A stretch of DNA of 64,000 nucleotides from Lagopus muta (taxonomy: Eukaryota > Chordata > Aves > Galliformes > Phasianidae): contig NC_064443.1 in assembly GCF_023343835.1 (NCBI RefSeq), positions 17,433,501 through 17,497,500 of the forward strand, in the 5' to 3' direction. The translations under genes and the position numbers were made by a program. This document shows positions 1 through 13,876 of the stretch, piece by piece. The notes below the pieces were generated by a model. That model made no database searches. It was given only the letters and a program-made list of their open reading frames with translations, and was not told the origin of the DNA. Positions within the stretch are counted from its first letter, which is position 1. Each line of letters starts with the position of its first letter.

Positions 1-407
1 ATTGCAAGACAGCTCCTGATAGGAAATCAGATTATGCGAGTTCATTTTCTCCATCAGCTTTGCAATATTGCAAACAATAAAACCACACAAGGACTTCATA
101 TTAACATATGGAAAACCTTAAAATTTCTCCTGTAATTAGACTCAACCTGCCTTTGCTACTGACACACAAACATTGGCTTGTGTATTGCTAGTAAAAGCCC
201 TGCTTCCAGTTCTAGATATATATACAGGAAAAAAAAAAATTAACTTTCCTTAGTTTATGTAAAAGTGAAGAATTTTTAAACTCTGTTACTGGAAAGTTCA
301 GAGTGAAATACGTGTCTTTGAATATTTGTCAGGGGCGTTTTATAATTTCTAGGGTTGTCTTTCCAGCTAGTGAAGTTAGAAATGTTGAAGTCTTTGGGAA
401 TATTAAT

Positions 408-435
408 TCTTTTTTCTTTTTCTTTTTTTTCTTTT
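408..435. repeat. T/C-rich low-complexity tract
   Basis: Runs of T broken by single C bases. It may be an old poly-A insertion tail read on the opposite strand, but no element is recognisable beside it. Confidence 0.7.
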
Positions 436-1826
436 AATTCCCTGATTAAATTCAGTTATATTTCACCAGGTTTTGACACTTGGTAACTTCAGCCCGGTTC
501 CTGCTGTTCTCCCTTAGCTGTTCAAAAACCACCTGTGGGCCACTGGAAAGGCGACCACAGTTCATGGAGTGAAAATACGTGCTGAAGATTATGTACTTAC
601 TGAAGGTCAAGTTCAAAATGGTGTGAGTCTATATAGCTATCTTAAAGTTACTTTAAAGTTGCATTTCAAGTCACAGCTGCTCCTCACAGTGAGATGCTTG
701 TCCATACCCTGGTATGCCAGGATTAGGTCACCCTTGCAAACATCTTTGACGGTATTTAGAGACTGATTCAGTCCCATAAAGTCAGGATCAACACTGCTTC
801 CTTCTCTCCCCAGCGCAGCACTGCTCATAAAATTCTCTCCCTATTTGCCAGCTAGATGCTACACGTGTCCAGTCTGACCAGCTGAAACCAATCTGTTGTT
901 CCCATTAGCAATAGGAATGTAATATTATTACTGCAAAACCATCACAATGCAATTATGGCAGATCCAGCAATATTTAGCACTCTAAATTTATATTCACAGA
1001 AGTCTCTGAGAGCATATTGCATAGAATTTAGATATCAGATCCAGGCTTTAGTTTTCATATAATTTACTCTCACCTACTAAAAGTATTATTTTGAACAATT
1101 ACTTACAATTCAGCCTGAAGGTCTCAATTTGCATTTAACTAGCAAATTCCTACAAGCACCACACCCCAATGGTTTTAAATGTCACAGCAGTGCTCAATCA
1201 TGTAAGACAATGCATGAAAATAATCAAAAATAATTCTAATTGGAAATGCAGTTGCTTAGCTTACTGTTTAAGCTGTTTTGCCATACAGTTTGCCCAAAAC
1301 TTCAAATTTATATCATGTCTGTAGAAATTGATGTATACACACAGTTTCCCACAGGTTGGACTGGGAATTGCTTGTCTGGGGAATAGTTTCCCTGCCTGGG
1401 AGGTCTGAAGCCATAAAGCAAAGTCTTTGGACTTTCATAGGTGGGCAAGCACACTCACCTCCCACCTCATCCCAGAGACAGGTTTCCTTTCCAAAAAATA
1501 CTGGCCGTGATGTAAAAACTTTCAAAACATACCAAACCACATTCTTCATTCTAAAGTAAACTCGATGCACTGCCTGTCCACACCACCAGGGCTGTTTGCT
1601 TCCTTTCCAATCTGACTCTACACAGCTGCAGCTTGCAGACACCTCCTGCTTCAGCTTTACCTGCTGAACTAAAGAGCTTTGCACTGTCAGGTATTTTCTG
1701 TGCATTTAGACAGTTCTATACCATCTGGATAAAAAGGTACTTAGGGAGCCAAGACATCTTGCAGGCACTTAGATGAGCCCTATCCATATATTCTTTTAAA
1801 GACATATCTGTGAGAAACAGCAGATG

Positions 1827-1885
1827 CCATATAATGGTTGGACTTGATGATCTTACAGGGCTTTGCCTCTGCAATTCTGTGTGTC
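1827..1885 (+). mobile_element. CR1 LINE 3'-end fragment, short and 5'-truncated
   Basis: The words atggttggacttgatgatct followed by acagggctttgcctctgcaattctgtg match the conserved CR1 3' end, which reads roughly as a ggttggact-gatgatctt block followed by a tail of gattctatg-like units. Only about 60 bases are recognisable, with several differences, so this is an old remnant without coding sequence. The element is in + orientation. Confidence 0.7.
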
Positions 1886-4800
1886 CCTCTCTCCCTTCAC
1901 TATGATGTAGGTGTCTTGCCATCAGTGGAGAGAACCAGTCCTTGAACTGAGAAGCATAATTAAGTGAAATAATCTTTCTTTACTGCATCTTTCAATTCCC
2001 CACTCTCTGCTCTGGCTTTACTATTCCCTGGAGAGCTTCTTTTTTTTTTACAGCTCACACTATGTTGTCTAGAAAGCTTCATAAATCACTGCTGATGAAC
2101 CAAGTGATCACCTGGAGCTGCTCCTGACCATCTCTCTTTAGCAGCAATATGGCACTATGTGATTGTATTTCAGACACAAAGTAGAAAGCAGAATTCTGAT
2201 AATTAATCAGAAGAGTTTATAATCTCATCATATGGTTCACTTGAAAGCCAGAGTTAAAAATTAATAAAATTTCAAACTGAGGAGAAGAATCTTATTTCTG
2301 ATGTTGTCAACCTTCAGCAGTACTAAGAAACCTAAGAACTGCTACAGCTGGCCAGACTAAGGATATATTTAGCAAGCTTCTGCTCTGTGGCAGTGATGAT
2401 TATGAAAGAATTTAATAACATGGCAGGTAAAGAATAATCCCTCCTCTTGGAAATCATCACTAGCAAATTTTATACATTTTGAACTGTCATAGAAAAAGCA
2501 TCAAGATTAAGGCCCAAGAGACTCAAAGTTGATTCATGCTGCTACTACATTTTCCCATATTCTCTCTGCACATATTCTGTGTCCCTGTCTGTGAAAAGGT
2601 GATAACAACACTTCCTATACTCCACATGCAATTTTTCTTTTTTTTTTTTAATTTCAAAACCCACAGGATATAGAAGGTCCATGTGAATGGAAAGCACTTC
2701 ACTGGCTAGGTCCAAAGTCATAGTCGGACAGCAATCTATCACAACACAGTATAACAATGGCAACGACAACAGCAGCTCTTTTAAGAGTAATTAAATGGTA
2801 GAGCATCAAGGGAAATTCGCTTCCTTCGCCTCCATCAGAGCTCTGCTTCCACATTGCTGCCTCCCAGCCCCTTCCTCACTGCAGCTCTATGGAAGATGAG
2901 ATGCCTTTTTCCACTGCAGATGTTAGCCCTGGCCAGCAGAGCCTGGCCCTGGACACTGCTCTTATTTCAAGGTGCTGAAAGCTATTGTAAGATAGGGCTG
3001 AGGAATCTGATGAATTCCAGACTGAAGAAATTACACGCCTACAGCACATCATATGGTTAATAAAAGGGAAAAAATGAAGTACAGGTCTCATAAGTTTTCT
3101 CTTTTAAAGCACAGACACCTATAGTTTATGAATTAGTAAGCCTTTTTCATTTCATAGTCCATGGGGAATTTGCTGTTTCCTGAACTGTTGTCTCACTGTG
3201 CTTTCTTGTAGCTTTTATTTTAACCATTTGTTTCTCATCATCATTGCATTTGAAAATACAGAGGAAAATGCTGTTGTCCCCACCCTGCTGAAGTCAACTA
3301 GTAGCAGCTGGCTTTGGAAGAGACAGAATCATCACCAAAAAAAAATTGGGATTATTTTCAGTTTCCATATTTCTCACTGAAAATATTTAATCCTTGCTGT
3401 GTACCCCCCAAGATGTGCCAATATCTACATTTTCTTTCAAGCTTTCATTGAGGCCACATGGAGAAACTCTGGCAACATCTCTCCAGTTTTCCCATCATGT
3501 GGGTGGGAGAGCTGTGACATCTTTTATGTACAAATACGACCTATACATTTTAAGCCCCTTTAAAATGACAAATGGGTGAAGAGGGCAGTTAGGCTAACTG
3601 GGAGCCAACTTCTTTCTCATAGACAGCATCTGCATCAGAAGCCTACCTAGAATAAGATTGAAGGTCCTACACTGACTAGATAGAACTGCACCTGGGGTTG
3701 GTCCACGTGCACAGCACAGTCACTGACTCAAAACCTGCCATCCAACGTGGAGGTGAATGTTGCCAGTAGTAGAGGTTTTACTGAACGTAGCACTGCTCAT
3801 TCTGTTCCATTGTGCACTTTGATTCCTGTGTAAGTGGCTGGATAAGTAATATCTCTACTCTTTCTACTAAGAGGCTCTATCAATACTTTCAAAATGACTA
3901 ATAGCATTTAACTCTCAGATTATATTTATAAATGGTTTCCACTTAATTCAGTGGATAGTTGACTTTAATAAGTACTTATTGCAGGATTGTTTAGTACAAA
4001 TACAGTGCTTAGACTGTGGTAAAATGGTACTCCCAGGAATACTTACAATGAGTGGTTTGGCTAATGATAGAAAACATACATTTGTGAATGCTTTATTTAC
4101 ACAGCCCTCTGATTTATGCTTCTCTTTGTTTCTGGCACTGGGTAGAAAACTCCTTCCCAAACAGGCAAATTCTATGGGGAATTTGGATTGAGCCTTTCTT
4201 TTTTGGTCTATTACTGAAGTGCACATTTGTCTTTGAGCATTTTAGATACAAAACACATCCACAATTCTTTCCTAAGCAAATGAGGCTTAATCTCTCTGTT
4301 CTGATCTCATTTGTGCTAAGGAGCATCTCAGCTCCTGATGCAGGTAAGGTGTTTAACATGTTCTGCGTGTCAGGCTCTGCCGGGTGCCAGATTCACCTCC
4401 CTGCTTGACATTTGTTTCTTATCTCTGACAATTAGTTGTGTTGAAAACCACCTTGTTTGTTTTATTATCATGGAAGAAAGACAGCTTTGCACTCTGAACA
4501 CTGCCTGCAAACTTCTGCCTCTATGGTGCAATGTGTTTTATTAATTTTTTGGTCAGGCAAAACTTGAACGTTCAGTATTCCTGCTTTAAGATTTTTTGAT
4601 ATAAAGGCATGGAACTTTTTTCCCCCAGGATGAGCTCAGGTACAGTGGTGAGTGCCCAGGCAAACAGAAGTTGAAAAGTTGATGAATCTCTTGAGAACCC
4701 ATCAGAATTACAGACTACATAGATGGAAGTCATCACCCCTTATTACTAAGGGCAAGGCTGTTCAATTTTTCTTCAGAAAACTGAGATTAGTAAAGGGGGG

Positions 4801-5522
4801 GGTCATAAAAAGAAATCCACCTAAAAACAGAAATAAAAATATAATACTTGAGGTTAGTAACAGCAGTTTTACTAACGAACCACAGCCATTTTTCATGCTG
4901 ATTATATTTTTTCTCTGCCTGTCACAGCTGCCTTCTGTGCTGCATTGTGACTGCTGCCCTGCCTGCACAAGCTCTGACGCAGTGACACGAGTAGGGGATT
5001 TAGGGTGGATCATTTCTAAAGGAATTATGTGAAAAACATCTTTACATGTTTTGAATAATAAAAAAAAAAACCTTCAAAAGGGAAAGTGAAACAACCCATT
5101 CTACACAGATCAGCTGTAATTGTTCTGATATTTTGAGATTCCCTGGTAGGAAATGAACAACTCGATCCATTAATACCTTTGGCACACTTACAGTGTTCAG
5201 CCTCCCAGACACTTCTCAGTTCTGCATTATATAATATGTAACATTTATTATACAAATTTGTTAAGCTTTCCGCTGTGGGCTGCTGTCTGGGTTTATTCTT
5301 CCGTAGACAGGATGCAGCTCCACATACACTCAAGATCTAAGCTTTTTCACTCTGTTCAGGTTAAAAGGTTTTATCTCTGAAGCAGCTATTATCTTGAGAG
5401 AATAGCTCAGTCTTCAAGATGTTGCTCATTAACACCTGCCTATTAAAGTGCATGTTATAATAGACAGCAATGTAGCAGCACCAGAGAGCTCCCTCTGAAT
5501 ATTTGCTTTTTCTTTAAAAAGG

Positions 5523-5526
5523 CTTT

Positions 5527-5558
<32 letters not shown>

Positions 5559-5560
5559 CC
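5523..5560. repeat. (TTTTC)n microsatellite
   Basis: T run followed by about three TTTTC units and another T run. The purine strand is likely to vary in length between individuals. Confidence 0.9.
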
Positions 5561-8012
5561 TGGTGAATTACAATTGCTCCATTTAATTTTGTGCTTTGAA
5601 TTCCACACTGCCAGCTCTTATAACAAATGCAGCCTTGGAGGTCTCCCCTGAAGAATAACTTCATTCCTTAACGCCAGAGAAGAATACAATGAGTTCAGAG
5701 CTGAGCCATGGTGAGGCTGCATGGCTTCTTGAACATACACATTATGGAGGCAGTGGCTGATGGAGCAGGACATGAGATGCACCACTGATGGCTGTAGTGC
5801 TCTCAAGTGAGGGTTCTTCTTTCCTGTGGAGAAGAAGCCTGCTGAAATCAGTACAAGTCTTTCTACTGACTGAACTAAGCTACAGATCAGGCCTGGTGTA
5901 CAAAAGAGATATCCAGAAAGAAAACAATATGTGAAAAAATTAATTGTAAAGTGATGCTAGATGAGAAGAGTTGGAAGATGGCACCTGTAATCTTTCAAGG
6001 ATCTCTTCAAAACCCAACGTCCTTCATCTATGTGAGAGTCTCATCTTGGGGAAGTTTCTAAGACAACCACCACGCACAGCAACAAAGCGACTGCCACAGC
6101 TGAGACGTTTCCTTCTGACATTGCTTTGAATACAATTAGCCTAATTCTCTCAAAACTTGACAATTAATTCAAATTTGGTTACTTTCAATCGCTGGAATGA
6201 AAGCATATAATGAGATTATTATATCAAGTACCAGTGATAAATCAGAAAAACCTTTCTTGTGATCCCAGGGAATGGCAATTCCAGCTGGCTCATTTCCTCA
6301 GGGCCCTCCCACACAGCTGGACCACTCTGCACCTTGCTCCCAGCACTGCACGCTGCACTGCTTTGCACTGATCTCATCTCAGCAACTGCAAAGGTGAAGA
6401 AAAAGCTGATTTCCACAGGGAAGTGACACAGTGGTAACGACTGGTAGGATTTTACCATCCCAGGTTTTAATCACAGGGCAAGGGATGAGGCACTGCTGTG
6501 CACTGGCTCTGCCTTGCACATCACTGACTTCACACCTGGAAGTGAAGGTGACACTTGAGGTTTTTGAAACGTGGAACAGAAAAATACAGCCAAATATCTA
6601 GGAAGGTAAGAGCTTTTAAAGGATTTCTAAGACTGAAATTCTGCTGTAAGTCACAAATGGCCTTGCAGAAGGAGACATTTTAATGGCTGCGTAGGAATAA
6701 GTGATTGTGGGAAAATAATTCCTTTACTCTTTTAGATCAATCAGAGGGGAAATTCTAGAGTTTTGTGTAAATGAATCCAGGGACACATTAAGTCTGAAAA
6801 CAGAGGAACACTGAAACTCCAAAACAAATTTCAAAGTGAAAGGCAGTTTTGGTGTCACTCACCTGCATGTCACAACACAGAGGAACAGGCTAGCAACTAT
6901 TTTTGGAGGTCTGCCTCTTGGTTCAAAACTTGTTTGAGACAGAGACCTGATTTGAAATCCATGGAGACCATCTAACAATTGAATAGAAGGTTCAAAACCT
7001 TCCCCTGCTCCTCTCCTTACCTCTGTGTCGGGGCAGCTAGAAGAGCAGGACTCAATTCTCTCCTTGGTCTTCAATAAGAGAAACGCAACTTGCAAAATTA
7101 CTATTTTGTTATGTTTTGTTTTGTTTTTTCTCTTAAGAATGTAAACCACAAGCCGTGGAAATAAAAGAAAACATGTCAAAGGCAAGCATTTCTCTTTGAA
7201 TAAAGCAAACACACCATGATTAATTTACTTTCTTGTTAAGTTGACAGTAGAGGTCACAGAGGAAGACAACAGAAAATCCCATTTTCTCAGCTTGGTTTCA
7301 GATTGTTTGGGGAGGCCACTCTGAGCAGCACAAAGGTAATCACCTGTCTGGGCAATGAAACATTACCTCCAATTACTTGCAAGCACTGGTCACTTTTTGT
7401 ACAGGTGCTTCATTGCCATGTCATGGAGACCACTGTGAACATTTTCACCTCTGCAAATCGTTTTCCTGAGACATTGGCTTCCATGCATTTCCTTTTCCTC
7501 CGCGTCTTCTCATGCCACTATAATTGCATTCCTCCTGATAGAAATTGCCTTCTTTAGAGTGTTTTGCCTTCTTTCTCCCTTTATTATTGCATGGTGAAAA
7601 AAAACTGAAGTGGGAAAAATGCCAAAGCTGGCATCTTTTTTAAATGGCCCCTCTAATCCATGCTTTTTTTTCCCTCTGCCTTTACATTCAGTATAGCCTC
7701 ATAGTTTAAATATTGTGTCCTTTGAGAAGCTCATCCCTGCAACACTCTTAACAACAATTAATGTGAAGTACTAGCATCTCCTAAGACTGCTCTTCAGCCC
7801 TAATCTAACTCCCTTTCTTCAATGGTACCTGTCCTCCACACTCCATAAAGCCTAAAGACTAGAAGGAGCATTAAAGCAACACATACATTTTTGCACTGAA
7901 AATAGAAGGTAATATAGGTATTGGATCATACCATTATGATTTTCATACAGGTAATGTAGTCAACGTACTCTAAAAACACAAGAAAAATGAAAATATCCAG
8001 CAACTTTATAAC

Positions 8013-8039
8013 TTTATATATATTTTATGTATATATAAA
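8013..8039. repeat. AT-rich inverted repeat
   Basis: Perfect 10-base arms (tttatatata at 8013-8022 and tatatataaa at 8030-8039) separated by 7 bases. All pairs are A-T, so the hairpin would be weak. It is likely an AT-rich chance structure. Confidence 0.7.
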
Positions 8040-11000
8040 TAGAAGATGGACACTTCTGATCTGATTTTCATTGTCTAGCTGGGTTTTATCTGAAGAAGAA
8101 TGGTTTTCTTTACACATTTTGAAAATGTGGGTTTTTTTTGTGATTTGGATTTGTAATTGTCAGTATGAAATAGTAAGGAAACTATTTCATCATAATGAGC
8201 AATGGAACGGGGTAGATTATTTTTGTCACTACTGCACTGCAGTGGTGCTGTCTGTAGAGAACCAGAACACTTCTTTGATGCTGGTGCTTTTAAATAACTT
8301 AATTGCAAGGCAGATGGTAAGAAACAAACAAAAACCCTCACGAAACAAAACAAAAAACCTGCATAAAGGTGGAAAATTGCTTGAGGAATGCTCTGGTCTC
8401 ACAGGGAGAAATCGTTCCATTTGTAGCTGGTACTGCAGACTCCAAGTCTGTGATTAGCCTTTAATGTAGAAGAGGTAATACGATGTAGTTGATGAAAACA
8501 TGTCAACACAGCATGAGGAAAAGAACAATAAGGCAACTTTTTCTTCAAATGAAAGTTTCAGATCTTCAAACACACTCTGTATTCAGTAGCAACAATTGAA
8601 AACAAAAGAAATCATCAGTCTTTGTATTCACACTGAAGCCTCCAAATACTTCCATCAGTTTTGCTCAGGCTTTTCAACACCATGGGTTGCACCTCATCTG
8701 TTGTTTCATTAGGTTCCCAGCTTTACACAGTGTGATCTCATGGGTAAATCTGGTCAGTGAACCAACCAGAAGGATTGCTCTTCTTGAAGAGTTGGGCAGT
8801 GCTGTTGGCACATCCTGCTAGGTGCAGCATGGCCACAGAACTGCCATATCCAGGAGTCTTACAGAGGTCTTGGCTACTGGAGAGGTCTCCTGCAACACGT
8901 GAAAGCTGTCACGTAGGGCCTCAGTGCCAAGTGTGCTACCTGCTTTAACCAAGTTGGTGATAATTATTTTATATACATACATAGAGAGAGCCTCTGCAAG
9001 TCAGAAAAAACCCAAACCTGCCAGGAAACCAGTGTCATTCATTACCTACCCAAGACACATCTCTTCTCAACATGCCAAAGCCAGCACTGAAAAAAAACTC
9101 CTATCTGTAGACAATATAAATGTTTTGAGGCAAAAATATCAGGTTGCAATCTATTGCAGTGAAGAACCACAACCCTGAGGGACTTCACCTCAGCCTGGGC
9201 AGCACACTAGGAGCACATTACCCAGAACACAAAGTTGACTGAATCTGTAATCAATAGAAAAGACAAGGTAGTGTGTTTTGTTGACAGATCATGGTAACGA
9301 GTCCTCCAAGAAAAGTAGTTTTCTGTGCAGTGACTGTAAGAGTGAAGAAATTCAGAACCAAAACATTAAATTCCAATATACACTCACAAATCTTTCAAAT
9401 GATTCTAAACTTACGTTGTGGTGCAAGCAGCTTTGGCTTCTGCACTTGGCTAAATTCAAGTAAATGTGGAAAAACTTCACTGAGATTAGAATATCATTTC
9501 TTAGAATTACAGATACGGGCACTTTCTGGATTTTGTTATGGTGATTTGATAGGTCTTGAAAAAAATGCATGGCCACTAAATTCCTGCTTTATTCAGATGC
9601 AGGAGGGATCACAGCATTGCATGCACTCTGACTTGGGTGTTGCTCTGTGAGAAAAGGGTAGTTTTCTTTTTTGAGAGGAGGAAGAAAAGTACTCCTAAAC
9701 GTACAACCCAGCCTTAAATGTGGAAGGTTTTACAGATCCTTGACTAAAGATATTAAAGAAGCGTTACAATTATCATATAGGAGATTATGACTGATGGCAC
9801 TGAAATGAGTAACAGCTCTCTGTAAGGTTTTCCCTCTAAATTTCACAACTGCCAGGTCCTAATCTCAGGTATATGTCATGCATTGTTTGCTACATGGAAA
9901 GTGTTGCTGCAATTCTGCCTGCATATCCATTAGCAATGTTTTTTCTTCTTCTGAGATTCTTTGAGATATATTGCCCTTCTGAGATTAAAATCTTGCCCTA
10001 AATCTTCGAAGCAATTACACAGACAAAAAGCAGCAATCTCTTCCTGCCATACAACTTTCAGGGAGCAGAAATCACCAGATCAGGAAGCGGTGGTAGATTA
10101 TCAGCCCAGAGAAAAGGCATGATATCCAGCAGGAATGATCAATACATGAACAAATATGCCTACCTTGCTCTTGGTCCTCTATAAAGCTGTAGGGGTTTGT
10201 TGTAGATTTTAATGGAAAGACAATTGGACAATATAGATTCTTTTACCCCCCAAGGAAAAGGTGCATTTAAAGAGCTAAAGCAAAACAAAGGAAGAATGGA
10301 AGCAGAAGGAAATCACACTTGCAGCCTGTTTTTGTTTTGTTCCTTTGTTTGAAATAAAATGCTACTGATTTTCTGGTCCCTTTGAATACAGTTTGGGCTG
10401 TGGGGTTTTTTTGGTTTTTTTTTTTTTGGAAGATTTATTGAAAAGAAATGAGTGAGCAGGGAGAAAGAAGCTGCTTTTGAGGCCCTTAAGAATTGGATTT
10501 TTGGAATGTATTGCACTTGTTTTTATTTTGATTACTTGGACAATATAAAAAGGAATCAAATGTTCTTACAAATAAAAGAATATAATGAATCAATCCCAAG
10601 TCACATTATTCTGGCTTTGTTCCCATACACACTAGTAATGGCATCTGTGAGCACCAAGGTGGCACACTGGTATTTTTTACTTATTTTAAAAGATAGGGGA
10701 TATGATTTTGAAAATGACTGGCAACATCATGGTTGCAAAGCAGTCAATAAATGAGGGCTTTTTCTCTCTCTTTTTTTAAAATATATTTAAAACAACAGCA
10801 AGGAGAGAATTTCAACTTAAATATACAGAGGGAAAAACGTTGCCTTCGTTGTCAACAGATAGGATTTCACAGAAAGGGATCAATGAACTCCTCATTTTCC
10901 AGGGTGGGCATTCAATTATGATGACAGAAATCGGCACATTCTCAAGCCTAATTCATGCATAAATCACTTGATGAATTTGAATATTCTTCAGCTATCATTG

Positions 11001-11552
11001 CACGCAGCAAGTGATGGATAAACTATACTCTGCAAAATGTCTTGGATGTTATCTAATAGAAAATGGGATATTCCAACACTGAAATAGTTATTGTTACTCC
11101 TGCCATAAACAGCAACCAGAAACCCAAATACTTGTGAGAATATGGTTGAAAAATCCCTGAAACCTGGGCAAAAATTAATTTCTACTACATTACAGAAGAA
11201 GAAACTTAAGGAATGCTTTTTGAAACATTTACCAAAGATTAGAGAAGACAAGCAGGTTAAGAAAGAATTAATATGGAAGAATTTTAGATTCTTATCATGA
11301 TCCACACTTCCTTTATGCTATTAAAAGTAAATCCACTGAGGTTAACAAAAAATATTGCCTGTGAAGCTTGCTTGATTTTAAACAGAAATAATTACGCACT
11401 GCTGTAGTTCTCTCAAGAAAGAAATTCTTCTAAAGATCAAACATCTCCTTTAAGATATAGAGGGGATTAAATGCTATTGCAAAAATTTTCAATAACTGCA
11501 TTTGAAGCCATGAATTATTTATATAGAAAAAGACCTGTAGCAGAAATGCACT

Positions 11553-11585
11553 GAAAAAAGAAAAGAGAGAGAGAAGGAAAGAGAG
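11553..11585. repeat. Polypurine tract (33 bases)
   Basis: Uninterrupted A/G run including a short GAGAGAGAGA stretch. Such tracts can form triplex DNA but are common in intergenic sequence. Confidence 0.85.
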
Positions 11586-12668
11586 CAAAGAACAACAAAC
11601 ATATAGGTCGCATGTATAATTTCAGGTACAGAAGAAAGCAGCTCTTAGTTTGTACCATAGCACTTAGTGGTAAATAACAAAGTTACATTATGCTACAAGA
11701 TCAGAAAGGGAAATTTAGATCTGTAATAAAATAACTGAAATGGATTTTCATCTACCATGGTCCTCAGAAGTCATCACTGTGCTCAATTTATGATAACAAG
11801 ATGGTGATTCTGCATTACAATAGACATTTTGATGAGCATTTCATTATTTAACATTATTTTGAGAGAAATCTTGCATAGCTAGACCAAATACAAGAACCTA
11901 AATCACCTCTTGAATGTATACAGAATATTGTTTACTGAAACTTCTTGTAACTTTCACTCAGTGCTGTGTTCAATATTCATTAATGATTTTGAACAGCTCT
12001 AATGTCAATGCAGGAGAAAAGAATCGCTGTGCTCACAGCAGACATATGAGATGCATACTGTGACTGCAGCTCTCCCAAACCACCGTGGGAAAACATTCCC
12101 ATGCGTTGGTTCCACTTTGTCCACATCACTTTGGATAAGAGCCTCCTGAAGACGTGAACCTGGAGTCAGCTGCTGGGCGATATGGCCTGACTTTGTCAGT
12201 AGGATTCTCCAGGGCAGTGGAACTGGCTAGCGATATTGCAGTTTAAAGCAAGCTTCAGGTTTGTTTGGAAAGGAAAAACAACTGTGGGGTCAGGGAACAA
12301 GTCGCTTTGCAGAAGATTCTGATTTGTCTTTTCCTTCTCCCACAGAGCCCGTCTACAAGCAGCAGGTCCCTATTTCTTAGGATGTTGTAAAGATAAATAC
12401 ATTTACAGAGTGTTTCATACATACTCGTGTGTAAAATCTGCTGAATGCTCTCAGTGGTTTCACTGGAATTAAAACTGGTGCTTAATTTCATTTCCTAAAA
12501 TTTATATTTCTTGGAGTTCTTTTTAAGGTTTCCAGAGGGAAAAAGAATTAAACCTTATAAACAAAAAAACAAACAACAAAAAAAGCATCTTTAATCCTCT
12601 GATTAAACTTTTGTTATAATGGTGCGGGCTATCACCTGAAAGGAAGGGTTTATTACTGAAATATCATT

Positions 12669-12725
12669 AGATACTAAGGCTGAGATACTTAGTATCTTAG
12701 TTATATCTTATTATCTTAGTTATAT
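12669..12725. repeat. Hairpin with adjacent direct repeat
   Basis: agatactaag (12669-12678) pairs with cttagtatct (12688-12697) across a 9-base loop. The word tatcttagttatat occurs at 12693-12706 and again at 12712-12725 (period 19), sharing bases with the right arm of the hairpin. Confidence 0.75.
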
Positions 12726-13789
12726 AAATTTATCTCAACTGCTACCAATACTTAACTGTAATCCACATCTAAATCTCACACCTAATCAGTCAATGAATTG
12801 GTTTATTAATCAGCATTTCACAAGCAGTCTTGACCTCTCTAGGACCACACCATCATCAGTGATCCTGAACGGCACTGAGATTTGGAAAGCCTAGGCAGCA
12901 CAGGAGAATAGGATTTTTCTTTGTTGTTTTGACCTTGATAACTCTTGGTTCTTCAGATTTGTCAGCAGTATAAGTCACGTCAAGTTCTGGGAATCCATGA
13001 ATGCCCTGGCTTGTTGTTCTCCTCAGAAACTTCTGTTGCACAAATAGCAGCTCTCCATTAGTAGGATGGACCCCAGAGCTTGCAGAGCCAGCCTGCCCAT
13101 CACAGCCGCCCTTCTATTCAAGCAGCATCACTGGTGCTCACGGCAGATGAGAGCAAGCACTGCTGTGCTTCTGATACGTTTGATGCCCTACAACCAGATC
13201 ACTCCCCAAAGCCCACAGACCTAAAGCAAACCACCACAAGAGTGGGATATTTTATTCTATGGCTAGGACAGCTTCAGACAACCTGAACGCCAGAGCTCAC
13301 AAAAGAAGAGCCATCCTTGTCAAGTCCTGTGACAAATGTAACTGGGCTGGCTGGAAATCCAGCCAAATGGGCTTGATTTCAAACACCATGCTCCATGCCA
13401 GCGCCAACAGACATGTTTGGAGGCTTCTTTTCCTGTGGGACTGAGAATTATGAAACCTATTCGTGAAGTGCACTTCAGGATATGTAAACGTCCTCTTTAT
13501 TTAGTTGCAGCTGCAGCCCAGGCACACTCTGTGCTCACAAAAGATGGCAGAGATGCTTTTCCTTCAGTCCAGCACAGCACTAATCGCTGACCTGGACAAA
13601 GGTGTGGTATTTGAACAGACCTGCTCCTCAGAAGACAGAAGAGGATAATTAATCCATTTCCATAAACGCAGCAATAACACCAACACACATTTCTTCCCTC
13701 TGTTATTTTGTACTCTTGATTGTGGTAAATGGCCTAACAACTTCTACACCAGTTCTCACAACTGCTAAGTAACATTGTTTAGTGGAAAA

Positions 13790-13876
13790 CATTGGTAGTA
13801 GTTGGACTGCTGGACTAGATGACCTTAGAAGTCTTCTCCAACCGTAATGATTCTGTGGTTCTGTTCTTTGATTCTC
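13790..13876 (+). mobile_element. CR1 LINE 3'-end fragment
   Basis: Contains ggactagatgaccttagaag, then tcttctccaaccgtaatgat and tctgtggttctgttctttgattct, the CR1 3' block followed by degenerate gattctatg-like tail units. The match is better than for the fragment at 1827. The element lies in + orientation, is severely 5'-truncated and has no reverse transcriptase sequence next to it. CR1 supports a bird or other sauropsid host. Confidence 0.82.

Larger units (their letters stand above)
1..5522. other. Non-coding DNA, upstream region or distal intron
   Basis: No supported gene. ORFs are short, overlap in opposite frames and show no recognisable domain. Contents are a T/C-rich tract at 408-435, a CR1 3'-end fragment at 1827-1885, a T run near 2638-2650 and single splice-donor-like words such as atgcag/gtaagg near 4343 that have no accompanying exon signal. 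Confidence 0.5.
5561..13789. other. Non-coding DNA
   Basis: No supported gene. Visible structure is an AT-rich inverted repeat at 8013-8039, a purine tract at 11553-11585, and a small hairpin plus direct repeat at 12669-12725. The 119-aa and 128-aa ORFs at 9291-9650 and 8071-8457 have no recognisable motifs and are probably chance. Confidence 0.5.

Noticed and set aside
3318..3340. acagaatcatcacc, considered as a reverse CR1 tail
   Set aside because: Only one tail-like unit and no adjacent CR1 3' block on that strand.
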